Positions 54,801 through 63,800 of a stretch of 64,000 bases of DNA are shown piece after piece. The stretch comes from Mactromeris polynyma (lineage: Eukaryota; Mollusca; Bivalvia; Venerida; Mactridae). The first letter of the stretch is position 1. Each line of letters begins with the position of its first letter. Made by a program: the position numbers and the translations under genes. The DNA is taken from contig JASFXZ010000028.1 of the NCBI GenBank assembly GCA_032209605.1, forward strand, positions 568,941 through 632,940, written 5' to 3'. The notes under the pieces are model-generated. The model made no database searches, was not told the origin of the DNA, and saw only the letters and a program-made list of their open reading frames with translations.

Positions 54801-57800
54801 AAAAGCTATAATATTGCCTAGTAGTGGAAGGATATAAATATTACGAGAATATGTCATCGTCATGTTCAATTTGATATTTCAAATTTAAAATCAAATGTTC
54901 ATGATCAACTTAAGAGTATATGTCATTTGCTTCTGAATTGTTGCAGCGCCGTTTATCTTTTTAAGACGATAACTGTGCGAGTAATTGATATGCATAAGGG
55001 ATTCTTACATGCGTTCTTAAAAATCAAACCATTTTGGTGTTTTTTTTGTAAAATACGTGTGTAATATAACATTGTTGGGGTTAGATGTCGATGAATGTAG
55101 ATTGGACTACGGGGGATGCTCAATCGATTGTGAAAACACCATGGGTTCCTACTACTGCACATGCCGTAGTGGCTATTATCTGCATGTTGACGGAATATCC
55201 TGCATTTGTAAGAAAGTCCTTATTGCGGTATCATGATCATTTTTAAACAAGAAATAATATTAATAATTTTACCATATCGCTTGGTATGGTTTAAACATTT
55301 CAAAGAGTATAGTAAGTGCGTTATACGATAGTAACGCTAATAATAACCCCATTAACTATAAAGGCTTCTGCTAACTGCTATCTATACTCAAACAAGGCAG
55401 AGTACTCTTTTTTGTGGATAATTATTTTGATGCATCGGTTGTTAAGTTTTTTTATACGATGATTAGGTGACTGTCGCTGGCCACTGTGTTGAACCATTGC
55501 TATATATTTGTAAACATTTGGCTCAATACTGCATGTTATTTTACATTATTTGGCAAATACAATGTTAGAACAAATGTGAAGGCAGCCACACATAGTTTCC
55601 ATACTTTCTTACATACTTTCTCTCCCGCGGTCCGGCAAGCCACGTATTACTGACGCCAGACTAGATCGACACGCCTCAATATCACAGTTTGTGAATGTGT
55701 TTTTCATTTTGACAAATGTACCCGATCGAAGTCTAAAACTAACCAAAATCTCACCGTTAGAAATATATATCTATAAACGACTAAATATCTAATTCGCTAT
55801 AAATTATTGTGTAAAAGAATGATGCTGACATTTATAAGCACAATTGTTTCTCTGCATCCTTATCATAAGTAGGAGGAATCTAAACAAAATAATACTTAAT
55901 ATTCCACAGACAAAGATGAATGCAGCCTTGGGAGTTCAGAATGCTCTCACGTGTGTAACAACACGGAAGGCTCATATGAATGTTCCTGTCATAATGGATA
56001 CTCTCTTGATTTTGATGGGTATAATTGTACTGGTAGGTATCATTGCAGTTATACGATAGTAACGCTGATAATAACGGCATTAACTATATATGCTTCTGCT
56101 TACTGCTATCTATACTCAAACAAAGACAGAGTACTCTATTCGTGGATAATTATTTAGATGCATCGATTGTTAAGTTTTTTTATACGATGATTAGGTGACT
56201 GTCGCTGGCCACTGTGTTGAACAATTGCGATATATTTGTAAACATTTGGCTCAATATTGCATGTTATTTTACATCATTTTGCAAACACAATGTTAGAACA
56301 CATGTGAAGGCAGCCACACATAGTTTCCATACTTTCTTTCATACTTTCTCTCCGGCGGTCCGGCAGGCCGGGTGTTACTCACGCCAGACTAGATTGACAC
56401 GCATCAATATCACAGTTTGTGAATGTTTTTTTTATTTTGACAAATGTAGCCGATCGAAGTCTAAAACTAACCAAAATCTCTCCGTTAGAAAGATATATCC
56501 ACAAACGACTAAATACCTAATTCGCTATAAATCATTGTGTTAAAGAATGATGCTGACATTTATAAGCACAATTGTTTCTCTGCATCCTTTACATAAGTCG
56601 GAGGAATCTAAAACAAAATATACTTAATATTCCACAGACAACGATGAATGCAGCCTTGGGAGTTCAGAATGCTCTCACATGTGTAACAACACGGAAGGCT
56701 CATATGAATGTTCCTGTCATAATGGATACTCACTTGATTTGGATGGGTATAATTGTACTGGTAGGTATCATTATAGTTATATGAACTTAACTCTAACTCA
56801 TTTGTGTATACTATTTTGTCTGTTAAGACCTGAGTACTCAATTTGAATTTACGTTTGCAATGTACTGTTACAATTATAGAATAATCGAATTATCTAGATA
56901 CATTTACATATTTATCAACAAAGCTGATCGCTATTAAATGTTAACTGTATTGTAAGACAATGACTTGTTATTACCTATTTATTAAGCGATTGTTTGGCTT
57001 AGCCTCTTAATCCTAGTGACGTTTTCTTCATGGGTTGGATGTGTGATCGTCTGTTGATGAGTTGTTTGCTTTAAACTCTTTATTTTGCCAAATTATCAAT
57101 GTGTTTGTTACCATGAAGACCACAGTGTTGGTATCCAATGAATGGACAATAATCGCTTCCGACAAAGTTTGTGCAATAAATTGGTAATGAATGGTACTTT
57201 AGCGTTTTCAAGTGCTTGGAACACTGACAATGCATCAGTAGGATTGACAAATAGTGAGTTAAAAGTCTGATAAATACATCAGTAAATTTTCTATAGGAGA
57301 CTATGAAGACCACTGGTTCGGCATATTAGTAAACACAGTGATTCCCAGTATAATAAGTCGCTTCTCCTATTCTGCATTGTAAAGTTGTTAGCAACGCAGT
57401 GCTGCAAAGCCGTATACACATTTGTCGCTGTGGTGCTGGAACCCCAACTAGTTTGTAGCAAATTGTTATAAAACTATTGGAGTACTATTATATATTAGAT
57501 ATAGATGAATGTGCAACAACCACTCACGGCTGTCAACATGACTGTGTGAACACATTTGGTTCATATGAGTGTACCTGTAGACGTGGGTACACACTGGACT
57601 CTGATCTTAGATCATGTATTGGTTTGTATATCTGCAATTTTTTAACATTGATGATTACACAAAAGCTATAATATTGCCTAGTAGTGGAAGGATATAAATA
57701 TTACGAGAATATGTCATCGTCATGTTCAATTTGATATTTCAAATTTAAAATCAAATGTTCATGATCAACTTAAGAGTATATGTCATTTGCTTCTGAATTG

Positions 57801-60800
57801 TTGCCGCGCCGTTTATCTTTTTAAGACGATAACTGTGCGAGTAATTGATATGCATAAGGGATTCTTACATGCGTTCTTAAAAATCAAACCATTTTGGTGT
57901 TTTTTTGTAAAATACGTGTGTAATATAACATTGTTGGGGTTAGATGTCGATGAATGTAGATTGGACTACGGGGGATGCTCAATCGATTGTGAAAACACCA
58001 TGGGTTCCTACTACTGCACATGCGGTAGTGGCTATTATCTGCATGTTGACGGAATATCCTGCATTTGTAAGAAAGTCCTTATTGCGGTATCATGATCATT
58101 TTTAAACAAGAAATAATATTAATAATTTTACCATATCGCTTGGTATGGTTTAAACATTTCAAAGAGTATAGTAAGTGCGTTATACGATAGTAACGCTAAT
58201 AATAACCCCATTAACTATAAAGGCTTCTGCTAACTGCTATCTATACTCAAACAAGGCAGAGTACTCTTTTTGTGGATAATTATTTTGATGCATCGGTTGT
58301 TAAGTTTTTTTATACGATGATTAGGTGACTGTCGCTGGCCACTGTGTTGAACCATTGCTATATATTTGTAAACATTTGGCTCAATATTGCATGTTATTTT
58401 ACATTATTTGGCAAATACAATGTTAGAACAAATGTGAAGGCAGCCACACATAGTTTCCATACTTTCTTACATACTTTCTCTCCCGCGGTCCGGCAAGCCA
58501 CGTGTTACTGACGCCAGACTAGATCGACACGCCTCAATATCACAGTTTGTGAATGTGTTTTTCATTTTGACAAATGTACCCGATCGAAGTCTAAAACTAA
58601 CCAAAATCTCTCCGTTAGAAATATATATCTATAAACGACTAAATATCTAATTCGCTATAAATTATTGTGTAAAAGAATGATGCTGACATTTATAAGCACA
58701 ATTGTTTCTCTGCATCCTTATCATAAGTAGGAGGAATCTAAACAAAATAATACTTAATATTCCACAGACAAAGATGAATGCAGCCTTGGGAGTTCAGAAT
58801 GCTCTCACGTGTGTAACAACACGGAAGGCTCATATGAATGTTCCTGTCATAATGGATACTCTCTTGATTTTGATGGGTATAATTGTACTGGTAGGTATCA
58901 TTACATTTATACGATAGTAACGCTGATAATAACGGCATTAACTATATATGCTCCTGCTTACTGCTATCTATACTCAAACAAAGACAGAGTACTCTATTCG
59001 TGGATAATTATTTAGATGCATCGATTGTTAAGTTTTTTTATACGATGATTAGGTGACTGTCGCTGGCCACTGTGTTGAGCAATTGCGATATATTTGTAAA
59101 CATTTGGCTCAATATTGCATGTTATTTTACATCATTTTGCAAACACAATGTTAGAACACATGTGAAGGCAGCCACACATAGTTTCCATACTTTCTTTCAT
59201 ACTTTCTCTCCGGCGGTCCGGCAGGCCGGGTGTTACTCACGCCAGACTAGATTGACACGCATCAATATCACAGTTTGTGAATGTTTTTTTTATTTTGACA
59301 AATGTAGCCGATCGAAGTCTAAAACTAACCAAAATCTCTCCGTTAGAAAGATATATCCACAAACGACTAAATACCTAATTCGCTATAAATCATTGTGTTA
59401 AAGAATGATGCTGACATTTATAAGCACAATTGTTTCTCTGCATCCTTTACATAAGTCGGAGGAATCTAGAACAAAGTATACTTAATATTCCACAGACAAC
59501 GATGAATGCAGCCTTGGGAGTTCAGAATGCTCTCACATGTGTAACAACACGGAAGGCTCATATGAATGTTCCTGTCATAATGGATACTCACTTGATTTGG
59601 ATGGGTATAATTGTACTGGTAGGTATCATTATAGTTATATGAACTTAACTCTAACTCATTTGTGTATACTATTTTGTCTGTTAAGACCTGAGTACTCAAT
59701 TTGAATTTAAGTTTGCAATGTACTGTTACAATTATAGAATAATCGAATTATCTAGATACATTTACATATTTATCAACAAAGCTGATCGCTATTAAATGTT
59801 AACTGTATTGTAAGACAATGACTTGTTATTACCTATTTATTAAGCGATTGTTTGGCTTAGCCTCTTAATCCTAGTGACGTTTTCTTCATGGGTTGGATGT
59901 GTGATCGTCTGTTGATGAGTTGTTTGCTTTAAACTCTTTATTTTGCCAAATTATCAATGTGTTTGTTACCATGAAGACCACAGTGTTGGTATCCAATGAA
60001 TGGACAATAATCGCTTCCGACAAAGTTTGTGCAATGAATTGGTAATGAATGGTACTTTAGCGTTTTCAAGTGCTTGGAACACTGACAATGCATCAGTAGG
60101 ATTGACAAATAGTGAGTTAAAAGTCTGATAAATACATCAGTAAATTTTCTATAGGAGACTATGAAGACCACTGGTTCGGCATATTAGTAAACACAGTGGT
60201 TCCCAGTATAATAAGTCGCTTCTCCTATTCTGCATTGTAAAGTTGTTAGCAACGCAGTGCTGCAAAGCCGTATACACATTTGTCTCTGTGGTGCTGGAAC
60301 CTCAACTAGTTTGTAGCAAATTGTTATAAAACTATTGGAGTACTATTATATATTAGATATAGATGAATGTGCAACAACCACTCACGGCTGTCAACATGAC
60401 TGTGTGAACACATTTGGTTCATATGAGTGTACCTGTAGACGTGGGTACACACTGGACTCTGATCTTAGATCATGTATTGGTTTGTATATCTGCAATTTTT
60501 TAACATTGATGATTACACAAAAGCTATAATATTGCCTAGTAGTGGAAGGATATAAATATTACGAGAATATGTCATCGTCATGTTCAATTTGATATTTCAA
60601 ATTTAAAATCAAATGTTCATGATCAACTTAAGAGTATATGTCATTTGCTTCTGAATTGTTGCCGCGCCGTTTATCTTTTTAAGACGATAACTGTGCGAGT
60701 AATTGATATGCATAAGGGATTCTTACATGCGTTCTTAAAAATCAAACCATTTTGATGTTTTTTTTGTAAAATACGTGTGTAATATAACATTGTTGGGGTT

Positions 60801-63800
60801 AGATGTCGATGAATGTAGATTGGACTACGGGGGATGCTCAACCGATTGTGAAAACACCATGGGTTACTACTACTGCACATGCCGTAGTGGCTATTATCTG
60901 CATGTTGACTGAATATCCTGCATTTGTAAGAAAGTCCTTATTGCGGTATCATGATCTTTTTTAAACAAGAAATAATATTAATAATTTTACCATATCGCTT
61001 GGTATGGTTTAAACATTTCAAAGAGTAAAGTAAGTGCGTTATACGATAGTAACGCTAATAATAACCCCATTAACTATAAAGGCTTCTGCTAACTGCTATC
61101 TATACTCAAACAAGGCAGAGTACTCTTTTTTTGTGGATAATTATTTTGATGCATCGGTTGTAAAGTTTTTTTATACGATGATTAGGTGACTGTCGCTGGC
61201 CACTGTGTTGAACCATTGCTATATATTTGTAAACATTTGGCTCAATATTGCATGTTATTTTACATTATTTGGCAAATACAATGTTAGAACAAATGTGAAG
61301 GCAGCCACACATAGTTTCCATACTTTCTTACATACTTTCTCTCCCGCGGTCCGGCAAGCAACGTGTTACTGACGCCAGACTAGACCGACACGCCTCAATA
61401 TCACAGTTTGTGAATGTGTTTTTCATTTTGACAAATGTACCCGATCTAAGTCTAAAACTAACCAAAATCTCTCCGTTAGAAAGATATATCTATAGACGAC
61501 TAAATACCTAATTCGCTATAAATTATTGTGTAAAAGAATGATGCTGACATTTATAAGCACAATTGTTTCTCTGCATCCTTATCATAAGTAGGAGGAATCT
61601 AAAAAAAATAATACTTAATATTCCACAGACAAAGATGAATGCAGCCTTGGGAGTTCAGAATGCTCTCACGTGTGTAACAATTCGGAAGGCTCATATGAAT
61701 GTTCCTGTCATAATGGATACTCTCTTGATTTTGATGGGTATAATTGTACTGGTAGGTATCATTACAGTTATACGATAGTAACGCTGATAATTACGGCATT
61801 AACTATATATGCTTCTGCTTACTGCTATCTATACTCAAACAAAGACAGAGTACTCTATTCGTGGATAATTATTTAGATGCGTCGGTTGTTAAGTTTTTTT
61901 ATACGATGATTAGGTGACTGTCGCTGGCCACTGTGTTGAACAATTGCGATATATTTGTAAACATTTGGCTCAATATTGCATGTTATTTTACATCATTTTT
62001 CAAAAACAATGTTAGAACACATGTGAAGGCATCCCAACATTGTTTCCATACTTTGTTACATACTTTCTCTCCGGCGTTCCGGCAGGTCACGTGTTACTGA
62101 CGCCAGACTAGATTGACACGCATCAATATCACAGTTTGTGAATGTGTTTTTCATTTTGACAAATGTACCCGATCGAAGTCTAAAACTAACCAAAATCTCT
62201 CCGTTAGAAAGATATATCCACAGACGACTAAATACCTAATTCGCTACAAATTATTGTGTTAAAGAATGATGCTGACTTTTATAAGCACAACTGTTTCTCT
62301 GCATCCTTTACATAAGTCGGAGGAATCTAAAAAAATAATACTTTATATTCCACAGACAAAGATGAATGCAGCCTTGGGAGTTCAGAATGCTCTCACTTGT
62401 GTAACAACACGGAAGGCTCATATGAATGTTCCTGTCATAATGGATACTCTCTTGATTTGGATGGTTATAATTGTACTGGTAGGTATCATTGCAGTTATAC
62501 GATAGCAACGCTGATAAAAACGGCATTAACTGTATATGCTTCTGCTTACTGCTATCTATACTCAAACAAAGACAGAGTACTCTATTCGTGAGTAATTATT
62601 GTTATTGTATCGGTTGTTAAGTTTTTTTATATGATGATTAGGTGTCTGTCGCTGGCCACTGTGTTAAACCTTTGCTATATACGTATTTGTAAACATTTGG
62701 CTCAATATTGCATTTTAATTTACATTATTTTGCATATGCAATGTTAGAACAAATGTGAAGGCAGCCAAACATTGTTTCCATACTTTCTTACATACTTTCT
62801 CTCCGGTGGTCCGGCAGGCCACGTGTTATTGACGCCAGACTAGATCGACACGCCTCAATATCACAGTTTGTGAATGTGTTTTTCATTTTGACAAATGTAC
62901 CCGATCGAAGTCTAAAACTAACCAAAATCTCTCCGTTAGAAAATATATCCATAAACGACTAAATACCTAATTCGCTATAAATTATTGTGTAAAAGAATGA
63001 TGCTGACATTTATAAGCACAATTGTTTCTCTGCATCCATATCATAAGTAGGAGGAATCTAAAAAAATAATACTTAATATTCCACAGACAAAGATGAATGC
63101 AGCCTTGGGAGTTCAGAATGCTCTCACGTGTGTAACAACACGGAAGGCTCATATGAATGTTCCTGTCATAATGGATACTCTCTTGATTTTGATGGGTATA
63201 ATTGTACTGGTAGGTATCATTATAGTTATATGAACTTAACTCTAACTCATTTGTGTATACTATTTTGTCTGTTAAGACCTGAGTACTCAATTTGAATTTA
63301 CGTTTGCAATGTATTGTTACAATTATAGAATAATCGAATTATCTAGATACGTTTACATATTTATCAACAAAGCTGATCGCTATTAAATGTTAACTGTATT
63401 GCAAGACAATGACTTGTTATTACCTATTTATTAAGCGATTGTTTGGCTTAGCCTCTTACTCCTAGTGACGTTTTCTTCATGGGTTGGATGTGTAATCGTC
63501 TGTTGATGAGTTGTTTGCTTTAAACTCTTTATTTTGCCAAATTATCAATGTCTTTGTTATCATGAAGACCACAGTGTTGGTATCCAATGAATGGACAATA
63601 ATCGCTTCCGACAAAGTTTGTGCAATAAATTGGTAATGAATGGTACTTTAGCGTTTTCAAGTGCTTGGAACACTGACAATGCATCAGTAGGATTGACAAA
63701 TAGTGAGTTAAAAGTCTGATAAATACATCAGTAAATTTTCTATAGGACACTGTATGAAGACGACTCGTTCGGCATGTTTGTAAACACAGTGGTTCCCAGT

